NCBI GenBank assembly: GCA_964463915.1
Contig: CAYXEH010000008.1
Coordinates: 11,343 to 75,342, forward strand
DNA from: PUPG01 sp964463915
Lineage (GTDB): Bacteria; Bacteroidota; Bacteroidia; Bacteroidales; UBA7960
Length of the DNA stretch: 64,000 nt
Reading direction: 5' to 3'
Shown here: in pieces, positions 51,130 through 60,617 of the stretch
How the letters are laid out: every line of letters begins with the position of its first letter
Numbering within the stretch: position 1 is the stretch's first letter
Made by a program: the position numbers and the translations under genes
The notes under the pieces: generated by a model
Told to the model about the DNA's origin: nothing
Databases searched by the model: none
What the model saw: the letters and a program-made list of their open reading frames with translations, nothing else

Positions 51130-54100
51130 ATGACGAAACTATTCAGACAAATGCTGCCTTTGCTGATGTTGCTTATAACGGCTGCATCAGCCATTGCTCA
51201 GCAGGGAACAGTTACAGGCGTCGTCTCCGATGCCGAGACAGGAGAGACACTACCCGGAGCAAGTATTGTAGTTCAGGGTACAACCACTGGTTCAATTACC
51301 GATGCTGAAGGAGAATACACACTGCCGGTTCCGGCCGGTGAAGTTACGCTGGAAGCAAGCTTTGTCGGTTATGATCCGACCGTCCAAACCATTACAGTGG
51401 GTGAAGGGGAAACGGTCACCCTGAATATTGAACTCATGCCCGATGTCGAATTACTTGAAGAGTTTGTGCTGATCGGTTATGGTATCCAGCGAAGGGAGGA
51501 TGCCACAGGCTCCGTATCGGTTGTCGGTGAACGTGATTTCAACAGGGGGAATATCACCACCCCCGGGGAGCTGCTTCGCGGCCGGATGCCCGGCGTAAGA
51601 ATTACTTCAGCGGGTGGAGCGCCCGGAAGCGGAGAAACCATCCGTATCAGGGGCGGTTCATCGCTTTCAGCCGACAACGACCCGTTGATCGTTATTGATG
51701 GTGTACCTATTGAAAGTGCAGGCGTTAGCGGGCTCCGGAACCCGCTTTCATCCATCAATCCCAACGACATTGAGTCTTTCACTGTACTGAAAGATGCCTC
51801 GGCAACAGCCATTTACGGCTCGAGGGCATCCAACGGGGTTATTCTCATTACCACCAAGAAAGGTGAAGCAGGACAGCAATTTCGACTCGACTATTCAGGC
51901 ACCTACTCTTACTCCTCGAATATCAGGACGGTAGACGTGCTGGGTGCAGATCAATACCGTGACCTGGTACAGGAGCGTTATAGCGACAGGGAAAGCGTGA
52001 CCAATATGCTGGGCGATGCCAGCACCAACTGGCAGGATCAGATTTTTCGTGATGCACTCACCCACGACCATGTGATCAGTGCATCAGGGGCCCAATGGAA
52101 TATACCCTACCGGTTATCATTAGGATACAAATCTGAAGAAGGGGTCCTGCAACGCGACCAGATGGACAGGGCTTCACTCGCACTGAACCTGAACCCTACC
52201 CTGCTTGATGACCACCTGAAGATTAACCTGAACCTTCGCGGGGTCAACATTGACAATCAATTTGCCAACGAGGGTGCAATCGGTGCGGCTGTGATGTTTG
52301 ATCCCACCAAGCCGGTCATGTCAGGAGAAGACATATTTGGAGGCTATTTCACCTGGTATGAAGAAGATGATGAAGGAAATAAGATCCCCAAAGACGTGGC
52401 TACCGACAACCCGCTTGCATTGCTTGATCTGACCAACAACCAGTCAACCGTGAACCGGTTCATCGGTAATGCCCAGTTCGACTACAGCCTTCACTGGTTC
52501 CCGGACCTGAAGGCGAACCTGAACGTGGCTTATGACTATTCAAAATCTGAGGGGACCGACGTCACTCCTCCTACCGCTGCCTGGGCGTATGTATCCGGTG
52601 GATCAGACGGAGTTTACGAACAAGAACGAAAAAATGAACTGATCGATTTCTATTTAAACTATGAAACAGAGATTTCTTCTCTTAACAGCCGGATAGACGC
52701 CATGGCCGGTTATTCCTGGCAGCATTTCTGGAATGCCGGGATGTCATATGTCACCAATTTTGAAGATAATCCTTTCGGAACAGACTTCCGGGTATTTGAA
52801 GATATCGAATACGAATCAGAGTATTACCTGATTTCTTTCTTCGGACGGATGAATTATCACCTGATGGATCGCTACACCCTCACCTTTACCCTCCGGAATG
52901 ACCACACCTCAAGATTCTCGCCGGGAACCCGTTCTGGGATCTTTCCCTCAGCCGCATTTGCATGGCGGATTGACCAGGAGGATTTCATGGATGCAGTTCC
53001 AGCCTTCAATCAGTTGAAATTAAGGCTCGGATACGGTATGACCGGTCAGCAAAACATCGGTGAAGGGTATTATCCTTACCTGGCCAGGTATACTCGCAGC
53101 CGCGAGGGCGCCCGTTACCCCTTTGGTGTCGGCAATTATCTGAACACCTGGAGGCCTGAGGGCTATGACAGGGATATCAAGTGGGAGGAAACCACTACCT
53201 ATAACGCAGGGATCGATTATGGCCTGCTTGAGGATCGCTATTATGGTTCACTTGATTTCTACTTCCGTAAAACCGATGACCTGATCAACTTCATCCCCAT
53301 CCCGGCAGGAACCAACCTGACCAACTTCATTCTGACCAATATCGGCTCCATGGAAAACTATGGGGTTGAATTCAGTGTATTCACAAGACCCATTGCACGT
53401 AATGATTTCCAATGGGAAATTGGTTTAAACGCCACCTATAATCAAACTGAAATTACCAAGCTCACGGCCGTGGATGATCCGACATACCTTGGTGTCCAGA
53501 CCGGAGGAATCCAGGGTGGCGTTGGAAACAACATCCAGATCCACAGCGTTGGACATACACCCAGTTCCTTCTTTGTGTATGAGCAGGTCTATGATGCGGA
53601 CGGCAATCCGATTGAAGGCGTTTATGTGGATCGCAACGGTGACGGGCAGATCAATTCATCAGACCTGTACCACCACCGAAATCCGATGCCGACCTATTTT
53701 TTGGGTATCAATTCAGATCTTAATTACAAAGACTGGAGCTTCTCATTTGCCGGACGGGCCAATTTTGACAACTATGTGTATAACAACGTAAGCTCCATGA
53801 ACGGAGAGCTCAGCAGATTATACCGGTCTGAAGGCCCCTACCTGAGCAATATCACCACTGATGCACTGGATGTGCGGTTCAACCAGGCACGTTACCTGTC
53901 GGATTACTATATACAGGACGGGACGTTCTTTAAAATGGATCATATCACATTGGGATACAGCTTCCACGACCTGGTAGGCACCGGAACAACCATGACTTTA
54001 TCCGGCGTTGTGCAGAATGCCTTTATGATTACAAAATATGACGGACTGGATCCTGAGATTGATAACGGAATCGACAGCAACATCTATCCGCGTCCGAGGA

Positions 54101-54132
54101 CCTATGTACTCAACCTCAATCTCCAGTTTTAA
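51130..54132 (+). CDS. susC: SusC/RagA-family TonB-linked outer-membrane transporter
   Basis: 1000 residues, the normal SusC size. A signal peptide (1-24) is followed by a carboxypeptidase-regulatory-like domain (about 26-100: GVVSDAETGETLPGASI). The TonB plug domain has the SusC signature DASATAIYGSRASNGVILITTKKG, and a beta-barrel runs to the C-terminal YVLNLNLQF. It imports oligosaccharides across the outer membrane with SusD as lid, powered by TonB-ExbB-ExbD. Confidence 0.97.
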   Translation: MTKLFRQMLPLLMLLITAASAIAQQGTVTGVVSDAETGETLPGASIVVQGTTTGSITDAEGEYTLPVPAGEVTLEASFVGYDPTVQTITVGEGETVTLNIELMPDVELLEEFVLIGYGIQRREDATGSVSVVGERDFNRGNITTPGELLRGRMPGVRITSAGGAPGSGETIRIRGGSSLSADNDPLIVIDGVPIESAGVSGLRNPLSSINPNDIESFTVLKDASATAIYGSRASNGVILITTKKGEAGQQFRLDYSGTYSYSSNIRTVDVLGADQYRDLVQERYSDRESVTNMLGDASTNWQDQIFRDALTHDHVISASGAQWNIPYRLSLGYKSEEGVLQRDQMDRASLALNLNPTLLDDHLKINLNLRGVNIDNQFANEGAIGAAVMFDPTKPVMSGEDIFGGYFTWYEEDDEGNKIPKDVATDNPLALLDLTNNQSTVNRFIGNAQFDYSLHWFPDLKANLNVAYDYSKSEGTDVTPPTAAWAYVSGGSDGVYEQERKNELIDFYLNYETEISSLNSRIDAMAGYSWQHFWNAGMSYVTNFEDNPFGTDFRVFEDIEYESEYYLISFFGRMNYHLMDRYTLTFTLRNDHTSRFSPGTRSGIFPSAAFAWRIDQEDFMDAVPAFNQLKLRLGYGMTGQQNIGEGYYPYLARYTRSREGARYPFGVGNYLNTWRPEGYDRDIKWEETTTYNAGIDYGLLEDRYYGSLDFYFRKTDDLINFIPIPAGTNLTNFILTNIGSMENYGVEFSVFTRPIARNDFQWEIGLNATYNQTEITKLTAVDDPTYLGVQTGGIQGGVGNNIQIHSVGHTPSSFFVYEQVYDADGNPIEGVYVDRNGDGQINSSDLYHHRNPMPTYFLGINSDLNYKDWSFSFAGRANFDNYVYNNVSSMNGELSRLYRSEGPYLSNITTDALDVRFNQARYLSDYYIQDGTFFKMDHITLGYSFHDLVGTGTTMTLSGVVQNAFMITKYDGLDPEIDNGIDSNIYPRPRTYVLNLNLQF

Positions 54133-54153
54133 GAACCTTAAACCACTTTGATT

Positions 54154-55731
54154 ATGAAACGCATTAAATATATAGCCTTATTAACCACAGCGCTTCTGGT
54201 CACCTTCTCATCCTGCATGAAAGACCTGGACACTGTTCCTTTGGATGACACGGAGGTTACCGCAGCAGAGATTTACGAAGACCCTGAAAACTACAAAAAA
54301 GTACTTGCGAAATTATACGCGGGTCTGGCAGTATCCGGGCAGGAAGGCCCTGAGGGAATGGCTGACATCAGCGGCATTGATGAAGGATTTGGCCAGTATC
54401 TGCGTGGCATGTTTCACCACCAGATCCTTTCCACCGACGAAATGGTAATCGGATGGGATGACCAGACCATCAAGGATTTTGTGTATCAAAACTGGGGAGC
54501 CGGCGATGTATTCATCTCCGCCATGTATTACCGGATTTTCTACCAGATATCACTGGCCAATGAATACATCAGGGAAACCTCTGACTCCAGGCTGGATGAC
54601 CGTAATGTGGATGCAGCCTTAAGGGAAGAGATTCAGCAATATCGTGCCGAAGCACGCTACCTGAGGGCTTTCAGTTACTGGCATGCATTGGATATATTTG
54701 GCAACGTGCCATTTACTACTGATGAGGACCCAATTGGGGCATTTCTCCCGGAGCAGATCAGCAGAACCGCCCTTTTTGAATATCTTGAAACAGAACTTCA
54801 GGAAATTGCACCCATGATGGCAGAACCCAAGGCCAATGATTACGGCCGGGTGGATAAGGCTGCGGCCTGGATGCTGCTGGCAAAGCTATACATGAACGCA
54901 GAGGTTTATATTGGTCAACCCAGGTACAGTGATGCCCTGACCTATATCAACCAGATACTCAATTCAGGTTATTCGCTGGAGAATGAATATCAACATCTGT
55001 TCATGGCAGACAACTATCTGGCCGAGGATGAGATCATCATGCGCGTACCTTATGATGGTATCGAAACCCAGACCTACGGTGGGACCACCTTTCTGATTAA
55101 AGCCGCTATTGGCGGAGACATGAGCACTTCCGATATGGGTGTCGACGATGGCTGGGGCGGATTGCGCACCACACCACAATTTGTGGACCTTTTTGAGGAA
55201 GACGACCCAAGGGCCCTGTTCTTTACAGAAGGTCAGACCAAGGAGATCACCAGTCTGTCTGATTTTCAAAATGGATATGCCGTACAAAAGTTCACCAATA
55301 TGCGCAGAGACGGTACACCAGGCTCCAACCTGGAGTTTCCTGATACCGACTTCCCGCTGTTCCGGCTCGCTGATGTTTACCTGATGTATGCAGAAGCAGT
55401 GCTCAGAGGGGGCGGCGGTGATGAAAATACTGCCGTGGAATATGTTAATCTGCTGAGAGAAAGAGCGTGGGGCGATGATTCAGGAAATATATCGGCCAAT
55501 GAGCTTACACTGGACTTTATTCTGGATGAAAGAGGCAGAGAGCTTTACTGGGAAGGCCACCGCCGCACCGATCTCATCCGTTTTGGAAAATTTGCCGGCG
55601 ATACATACCTCTGGTCCTGGAAAGGTGAGTCACGTGATGGTTTGCCCACCGACGTCAGGTACAACCTGTTTCCGATTCCGGATGCAGATATAACGGCAAA
55701 CCCGAACCTGGTGCAAAACCCGGGGTATTAA
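54154..55731 (+). CDS. susD: SusD/RagB-family glycan-binding lipoprotein
   Basis: 525 residues from ATG 54154 (a TTG at 54148 is in frame but weaker). The lipoprotein signal ends LVTFSSC (Cys about 20). The SusD fold is shown by YRAEARYLRAFSYWHALDIFGNVPF, KAAAWMLLAKLYMNAEVY, a C-terminal FPLFRLADVYLMYAEAVLRG and LDERGRELYWEGHRRTDLIRFGKF. It starts 22 bases after susC and forms the surface lid that captures glycan for SusC. Confidence 0.97.
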   Translation: MKRIKYIALLTTALLVTFSSCMKDLDTVPLDDTEVTAAEIYEDPENYKKVLAKLYAGLAVSGQEGPEGMADISGIDEGFGQYLRGMFHHQILSTDEMVIGWDDQTIKDFVYQNWGAGDVFISAMYYRIFYQISLANEYIRETSDSRLDDRNVDAALREEIQQYRAEARYLRAFSYWHALDIFGNVPFTTDEDPIGAFLPEQISRTALFEYLETELQEIAPMMAEPKANDYGRVDKAAAWMLLAKLYMNAEVYIGQPRYSDALTYINQILNSGYSLENEYQHLFMADNYLAEDEIIMRVPYDGIETQTYGGTTFLIKAAIGGDMSTSDMGVDDGWGGLRTTPQFVDLFEEDDPRALFFTEGQTKEITSLSDFQNGYAVQKFTNMRRDGTPGSNLEFPDTDFPLFRLADVYLMYAEAVLRGGGGDENTAVEYVNLLRERAWGDDSGNISANELTLDFILDERGRELYWEGHRRTDLIRFGKFAGDTYLWSWKGESRDGLPTDVRYNLFPIPDADITANPNLVQNPGY

Positions 55732-55743
55732 AAACCTAAAAAA

Positions 55744-56856
55744 ATGACTATGATGAAAAGAACAGCCATATTACTTGTATTCATTTTAGGAATCAGTTTT
55801 CTGCATTCCTGCGAAAAAGATGAGAAAGAACCGGTGTTGCACATGGATGAAGCCACCGCACCTTCCTTCACAAACCCGGCAAGTGGCAGCAGTTATACCC
55901 TGACCGCAGATGAGGAGGAAGACGTGTTATTTGCTTTTGAATGGGCAGCAACCAGCTACCCTCTGGAGAACTTGCCTGATATACGCTATCTCCTTCAGGC
56001 AGACAAAACGGCCAATAACTGGGAATATCCCGATTCGATCCGTGATATTACGGATACAAGAGATACCTCTTATGAAACTACTGTTTCCGAGATGAACCAA
56101 CTGATCACGCAAATGGGTGTGGAGCCATTTGAAACCGGGGAGGTTTCGTTTCGAGTAAGGGCTTCCCTGACAACAGCCTCAGAACAAACCTGGTTGTATT
56201 CAGCACCTGTTGATTTAGAAATAACCACCTATGAACAGATTACTGAGCCGGACACCCTCTTTGTTCCAGGCTCCTGGCAAGACTGGGATGTTGAAAACAG
56301 CAGTACGGTGCTCTACTCTCCGGACAGAGATGGGCTGTACGAAGGCTACCTCTATTTTGAAGAGCCTGATACAGAAATCAAATTCGCCACAGCCCAGGGT
56401 TGGGACGAAAGCTGGGGTGACGGTGGTGACGGCACCCTGGACCCTGACGGCGGAAACATTGTGGTTGAAGACCCGGGTGTATACAAGGTCAATGTTGACA
56501 TGAACGAGATGACTTATGAGGTTTACCGTACCGAATGGGCTGTTATTGGAGATGCCATTGAGGACTGGGATACGGATGTCCCATTGAACCTTGACACGGA
56601 ACATTTCAATGAAACCTGGAAGGTTCGCTACACCTTAACTTATGAACTCTCTGAAGGCGACTTTAAGTTCCGTGCCAACCAGGCATGGGATCCGCCTGCC
56701 GGACTTAACATGGGTATTGATGAGGATGCCGAAGAAGAGGGTGTACTCATGTACGCAGGATTCGGCAATGACATCCCGGTCAATAATGCCGGCGAATACA
56801 CCATTGTGTTTGACCTGAGCGGTCCGGTGTATCGTTATGAACTGCAAAACAAGTAA
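55744..56856 (+). CDS. susE: SusE-like surface glycan-binding lipoprotein
   Basis: 370 residues. The lipoprotein signal ends ISFLHSC. An N-terminal SusE domain (about 35-160: APSFTNPASGSSYTL) is followed by two beta-sandwich units, near 170-260 (LFVPGSWQDWDVEN, FKFATAQGWDESWGD type) and 265-370 (WAVIGDAIEDWDTDVPL, DFKFRANQAWDPPAGLNMG). These Trp-rich units resemble the starch-binding domains of SusE/SusF, which suggests an alpha-glucan substrate; that is inference. It starts 12 bases after susD and ends the operon before a terminator. Confidence 0.9.
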   Translation: MTMMKRTAILLVFILGISFLHSCEKDEKEPVLHMDEATAPSFTNPASGSSYTLTADEEEDVLFAFEWAATSYPLENLPDIRYLLQADKTANNWEYPDSIRDITDTRDTSYETTVSEMNQLITQMGVEPFETGEVSFRVRASLTTASEQTWLYSAPVDLEITTYEQITEPDTLFVPGSWQDWDVENSSTVLYSPDRDGLYEGYLYFEEPDTEIKFATAQGWDESWGDGGDGTLDPDGGNIVVEDPGVYKVNVDMNEMTYEVYRTEWAVIGDAIEDWDTDVPLNLDTEHFNETWKVRYTLTYELSEGDFKFRANQAWDPPAGLNMGIDEDAEEEGVLMYAGFGNDIPVNNAGEYTIVFDLSGPVYRYELQNK

Positions 56857-56904
56857 ATCCGGGGCCAGAAAAAACACTTATTGTCCGGATCACCGGAACA
56901 CAAA

Positions 56905-56940
56905 GAAAAAAGCAGCGACCCGCCCTTCGCTGCTTTTTTC
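56905..56940 (+). terminator. Rho-independent terminator after susE
   Basis: An AGCAGCGA / TCGCTGCT stem is preceded by an A-run and followed by six T, about 50 bases after the susE stop. Confidence 0.88.
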
Positions 56941-56944
56941 TTTA

Positions 56945-56952
56945 TATTTTTG
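56945..56952 (+). promoter_or_regulatory. Candidate -7 box of the YitT-family gene
   Basis: TATTTTTG lies directly after the susE terminator and 22 bases before ATG 56975, so the gene probably has its own promoter and is not part of the glycan operon. Confidence 0.45.
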
Positions 56953-56974
56953 CAGAAAACCAGCACCCATCGAT

Positions 56975-57847
56975 ATGCCCGCGAAAAAGTCACCCCACCC
57001 CTTCTGGGGAGTCATCAAGAGCTATGGGATCATTACCATTGCCCTATTTGCCAATGCCCTGGGCTGGACCGCCTTTCTCATTCCTTCAGAAATTGTAGGT
57101 GGTGGGATAACCGGACTGTCCGCCCTGATCTATTATGCCACAGACATTCCCGTAGCCATTACCCTGATATTGATGAATATCGTTCTGCTATTGTTCGGCG
57201 TTAAAAGCCTCGGGCTGGGTTTCGGGGTACGAACGATCTACAGTGCCGTGGTACTGGCCCTGTTTTTTGCCATTCTTCAACCCCTGATCCCTGAACCGGT
57301 TGTGGACGATCGGTTCATGTCGGCCATCCTTGGCGGCATACTGGGCGGAGCCTCTATCGGCCTTGTCTTTACGCAGGGAGCCAGCACAGGCGGTACGGAC
57401 ATTATCGCCATGATCATCAATAAATACAGGAACATCAGCCATGGCAGGATCATCCTTTACCTTGACCTGGTGATCATTTCCTCATCTTACTTTTTATTCC
57501 AGTCGCTCGAGGTGATGGTGTATGGATATGTAACCATGGCTGTGGCCTCCTATTCCATTGATATGCTGTTGATGGGGCATAGGCGAAGTGTACAGTTATT
57601 CATTTTCTCACCGAAATACGAATTAATCGCCGAACATATTGCCAATGAGATCGGCCGGGGTGTTACACTGCTGAACGGGCAGGGATGGTACAGCAAGGAA
57701 GAAAGTGCAGTCCTGATGGTTGTGGTACGACGTTATGAAACAAACACCGTGTTCCGGACCATCAAGGAAATAGATCCCGAAGCCTTTATTTCCGTGGCCA
57801 ATGTAATGGGCGTTTACGGACAGGGGTTCGATCCGATCAAATACTAA
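56975..57847 (+). CDS. YitT-family membrane protein
   Basis: 290 residues from ATG 56975; the frame opens further upstream inside the susE end and terminator, so the inner start is chosen. Five or six membrane segments carry the family motifs IPSEIVGGGITGLSAL and GASTGGTDIIAMIINKY. The C-terminal cytosolic part (about 215-290) is a DUF2179-like ligand domain (GRGVTLLNGQGWYS, EIDPEAFISVANVMGVYGQGF). The family is widespread but its substrate is unsettled. Confidence 0.9.
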   Translation: MPAKKSPHPFWGVIKSYGIITIALFANALGWTAFLIPSEIVGGGITGLSALIYYATDIPVAITLILMNIVLLLFGVKSLGLGFGVRTIYSAVVLALFFAILQPLIPEPVVDDRFMSAILGGILGGASIGLVFTQGASTGGTDIIAMIINKYRNISHGRIILYLDLVIISSSYFLFQSLEVMVYGYVTMAVASYSIDMLLMGHRRSVQLFIFSPKYELIAEHIANEIGRGVTLLNGQGWYSKEESAVLMVVVRRYETNTVFRTIKEIDPEAFISVANVMGVYGQGFDPIKY

Positions 57848-57921
57848 AAGGATCATGCCTGCTTCGGCGGAAATCATCACACCATAGAGCATTGACCCCA
57901 ACCAGGTTGCTTGCGGGCTGC

Positions 57922-58018
57922 GCACCGTAAAAGGCCGTCGCCCTGAAAGGTGCTTTTGCTCCCCCAGCTAGCCTGGGATTTTGCACCTTACAAGGCCCTC
58001 GCCTTAAAAGGTGCTGTT
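57922..58018. repeat. Two tandem REP-like hairpin units
   Basis: Two related 36-base units (57922-57957 and 57983-58018) both read GCACC...AAGGCC.TCGCC...AAAGGTGC. Each can fold on itself; the second has 14-base arms (57983-57996 and 58001-58014) with two mismatches around CCTC. They resemble short mobile palindromic repeats. No transposase is near. Confidence 0.55.
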
Positions 58019-58090
58019 GACCACGACCAGGTATCCGGTAGGTTAATCACCGGGCATATTCTGCACCACCCGGTGACCTTACATCATCTT

Positions 58091-58098
58091 TATTTTTG
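58091..58098 (+). promoter_or_regulatory. Candidate -7 box of pepD
   Basis: TATTTTTG matches TAnnTTTG about 107 bases before the pepD ATG. No -33 box is clear. Confidence 0.4.
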
Positions 58099-58205
58099 TA
58101 TCTTCGTATATTGACCTTAACCGGTCCGGTTTCCTGCAATGATTTCTGCAATGACCTGATCGTCTGCGATACGATCAACATGACCGGCCTCAAAAAACAA
58201 AACTT

Positions 58206-59669
58206 ATGAAGAAAAAACTGGGAGAACTGCAGCCCGGACGTGTGTGGGAACTATTTGAAGAAATCTGCCAGATTCCACGTCCCTCAAAAAAAGAAGAACG
58301 CATCCTCTCTTACCTGATTGATTTCGCCAAAAAGCACGGGCTCGAATATCAGCAGGATAAAATTGGTAACCTGATTATTCGAAAACCAGCCCGGCCGGGT
58401 TATGAAAACCGTCGCTCAGTAGTACTGCAAAGCCACGTGGATATGGTTTGCGAGAAAAATGAAAGTGTGCAACATGACTTCGACAACGACCCCATTCAAC
58501 CACAAGTGGATGATGGTTGGGTAAAAGCAAACGGCACCACCCTGGGTGCGGACGATGGTATTGGGATGGCCGCCCAGCTGGCCATCCTGGAATCATCCAA
58601 CATCGAACACGGTCCGCTGGAGTGTTTATTCACCGTGGATGAAGAAACCGGCCTGACCGGGGCCTTCAACCTGGAGAAAGATTTTATAAACAGCAAAACA
58701 TTGCTGAACCTGGACTCCGAAGATGACGGTGAGCTATTTATCGGTTGTGCCGGCGGTATTGACACCCTGGTTACATTCTCCTATGAAAAAGTCAATACGG
58801 AAGCTGACCACACAGGCTTCCAGATTTCCGTTACAGGGCTTAAAGGAGGTCATTCAGGTGATGATATTCACAAAGGGCGGGGAAATGCCATAAAGATACT
58901 GAATCGCTTGCTATGGAATGCTGAAAGAATGTTTGAAATCCGCCTGGCAGAATTCAAAGGGGGCAACCTGCACAATGCCATTGCCCGGGAAGCCTTTGCC
59001 ACATTGACGGTACCCAAACGCCACAAAAACGGCTTGAAAGAGTTATTTGACTCGCTGGGGAGCGAAATCAAAGCGGCATTCAAGACCAATGAACCAGGAT
59101 TGACAATTGATTACAGGGAGGCTGTAATGCCGGAGGGCCTGATCGATTATTTTACCCAAAGTAAACTGCTGAACTCCCTTTATGGATGCCCACATGGAGT
59201 AATGGCCATGTCATCAGACATTCCAAACCTGGTTGAAACATCAACCAACCTGGCATCTGTGAAAATGACCCCCCGGGAAATCATTGTCGTAACAAGTCAG
59301 CGCAGCTCACTGGACACAGCAAAGCAGGATATTGCCGATATGGTAAGCAGTGTTTTTCAGCTCGCCGAAGCAAAAGTAAAGCAAGGTGATGGCTATCCGG
59401 GATGGGAACCGGACATGAACTCTGAAATACTGGCTGTATCCCGCCAGGCGTATACTGATCTTTTCCAGGAGGATCCCAGGGTACTTGCCATTCATGCAGG
59501 ACTTGAATGCGGGATTATTGGTGAAAAATACCCGGGAATGGACATGATCTCGTACGGCCCTACGATCAAAGGAGCACACTCACCGGATGAAGCCATTGAG
59601 ATCGGGACCGTGAAAAAATTCTGGGATCTCACACTGGAAATACTTAAAAGGATGCCGGAGGAAAAGTAA
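58206..59669 (+). CDS. pepD: Aminoacyl-histidine dipeptidase (Xaa-His, peptidase D)
   Basis: 487 residues, M20 family C. Zinc ligands are seen in LQSHVDMV (His about 80), GADDGIGMA (bridging Asp), DEETGLTGA (catalytic Glu and ligand), LDSEDDGELFIG (Asp) and the C-terminal GPTIKGAHSPDE (His). The dimerisation lid lies at about 205-385. It cleaves dipeptides such as Xaa-His in the cytosol. It would act downstream of periplasmic dipeptidyl-peptidases such as the S46 enzyme, though the genes are not linked. Confidence 0.95.
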   Translation: MKKKLGELQPGRVWELFEEICQIPRPSKKEERILSYLIDFAKKHGLEYQQDKIGNLIIRKPARPGYENRRSVVLQSHVDMVCEKNESVQHDFDNDPIQPQVDDGWVKANGTTLGADDGIGMAAQLAILESSNIEHGPLECLFTVDEETGLTGAFNLEKDFINSKTLLNLDSEDDGELFIGCAGGIDTLVTFSYEKVNTEADHTGFQISVTGLKGGHSGDDIHKGRGNAIKILNRLLWNAERMFEIRLAEFKGGNLHNAIAREAFATLTVPKRHKNGLKELFDSLGSEIKAAFKTNEPGLTIDYREAVMPEGLIDYFTQSKLLNSLYGCPHGVMAMSSDIPNLVETSTNLASVKMTPREIIVVTSQRSSLDTAKQDIADMVSSVFQLAEAKVKQGDGYPGWEPDMNSEILAVSRQAYTDLFQEDPRVLAIHAGLECGIIGEKYPGMDMISYGPTIKGAHSPDEAIEIGTVKKFWDLTLEILKRMPEEK

Positions 59670-59689
59670 CATGATCCGTAATCAAATAA

Positions 59690-59776
59690 CCCGGGTTTAT
59701 TCTAACGTTGAGCCCGGGTTTATTGTAACGTTGAGCCTGGGTTTATTGTCAGGTTAAGCCTGGGTTCATTATCAGG
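59690..59776. repeat. 23-bp tandem repeat, 3.8 copies
   Basis: Units begin at 59690, 59713, 59736 and 59759. The first two read CCCGGGTTTATT.TAACGTTGAG with one difference; the third and the partial fourth read CCTGGGTT.ATT.TCAGGTTAAG-like. The array lies between the convergent ends of pepD and lipB. The units are contiguous without spacers, so this is not a CRISPR. Confidence 0.85.
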
Positions 59777-59810
59777 AAAAACACCGGGATAGAAATACAT
59801 AAGTACCAAA

Positions 59811-60521
59811 CTAGGGCAGCTTCATTCCAATAATTTCAGCCAGGTGGCCTCTAACCTTAGCCTTAACTTCATCCATCGGGTAGGATCTTCCCAGCTCAGC
59901 TTGCATGGAGGTGGCTTTTTTGTCGGTAAATCCACAGGGATTGATCAGCTCAAAATAGCTCAGATCCGTATTTACATTGAAAGCAAACCCATGCATGGTC
60001 ACCCATCGGCTGCTACGGATGCCTATGGCACATATTTTCCTGGCTTTTGACGGCTGATCCGGATCAAGCCACACACCTGAAGCCCCCTTCATTCGCTCCC
60101 CTTTGAGCCCATACTCCGCAATGGTACGGATGATGGCTTCCTCAAGGTTGGCCACGTATTGGTGAATATCAGGTGAAAAATTATCCAGGTCGAGGATGGG
60201 ATATCCCACTATTTGACCGGGCCCATGATAAGTAATATCCCCTCCCCGATTGATCTTATAATAAGTGGCCTCTTTCTGCTGAAGTTCCAGCATATTCACC
60301 AATAAATTATTTTCTGACCCGTTTTTACCTAAAGTATAGACGTGGGGGTGTTCACAAAACAACAGGTGATTGTTTGTAGGTGCGGCATCTTCCGGATGGT
60401 TGCGATTATATACTTTTTGCGCTACAATGCCATCAAAAAGCTCCTCCTGGTAATCCCAGGCCTTCTTATAATCGATTACATTCAGGTCTTCAAAAAAGAC
60501 GGTATTGTTTTTCGCAGCCAT
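59811..60521 (-). CDS. lipB: Lipoyl(octanoyl) transferase
   Basis: 236 residues from ATG 60521; the frame is open further up but the ATG gives the usual length. Signature RGGDITYHGPGQIVGYPILDL-type motif near 75-95, KICAIGIRSSRWVTMHG with the conserved Lys, and INPCGF with the catalytic Cys. It moves octanoate from acyl carrier protein to the E2/H proteins, the first step of lipoate synthesis. lipA is not in the window. Confidence 0.95.
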   Translation of the reverse strand: MAAKNNTVFFEDLNVIDYKKAWDYQEELFDGIVAQKVYNRNHPEDAAPTNNHLLFCEHPHVYTLGKNGSENNLLVNMLELQQKEATYYKINRGGDITYHGPGQIVGYPILDLDNFSPDIHQYVANLEEAIIRTIAEYGLKGERMKGASGVWLDPDQPSKARKICAIGIRSSRWVTMHGFAFNVNTDLSYFELINPCGFTDKKATSMQAELGRSYPMDEVKAKVRGHLAEIIGMKLP

Positions 60522-60553
60522 GTTTTTTATTTGCAAAAATACATATAAGTTTT

Positions 60554-60617
60554 CAACCATTCATCCGTGCAATCCCACATCCGTGCAACCATTCATACTT
60601 GCAATCCTATATCCTTG
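60554..60617. repeat. 16-bp tandem repeat upstream of lipB, 4 copies
   Basis: Four contiguous 16-base units start at 60554, 60570, 60586 and 60602, all of the form CAA-C/T-C...AT-CC/AC-G/T-TG. A decayed fifth may follow at 60618. They lie 33-96 bases upstream of the lipB ATG and so probably within its promoter or leader. Sixteen is not a multiple of three, so it is not coding. Confidence 0.8.

Larger units (their letters stand above)
57848..58205. other. Gene-free region with hairpins
   Basis: 358 bases between the YitT-family gene and pepD. No credible gene is seen. It holds the hairpin pair described at 57922-58018, a further TCACCGGG/CCCGGTGA hairpin (58047-58076), and a -7 box near 58091. 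Confidence 0.6.

Noticed and set aside
59690..60617. Possible CRISPR arrays at the 23-bp and 16-bp repeats
   Set aside because: Units are directly adjacent with no unique spacers, too short, and no cas genes are near.
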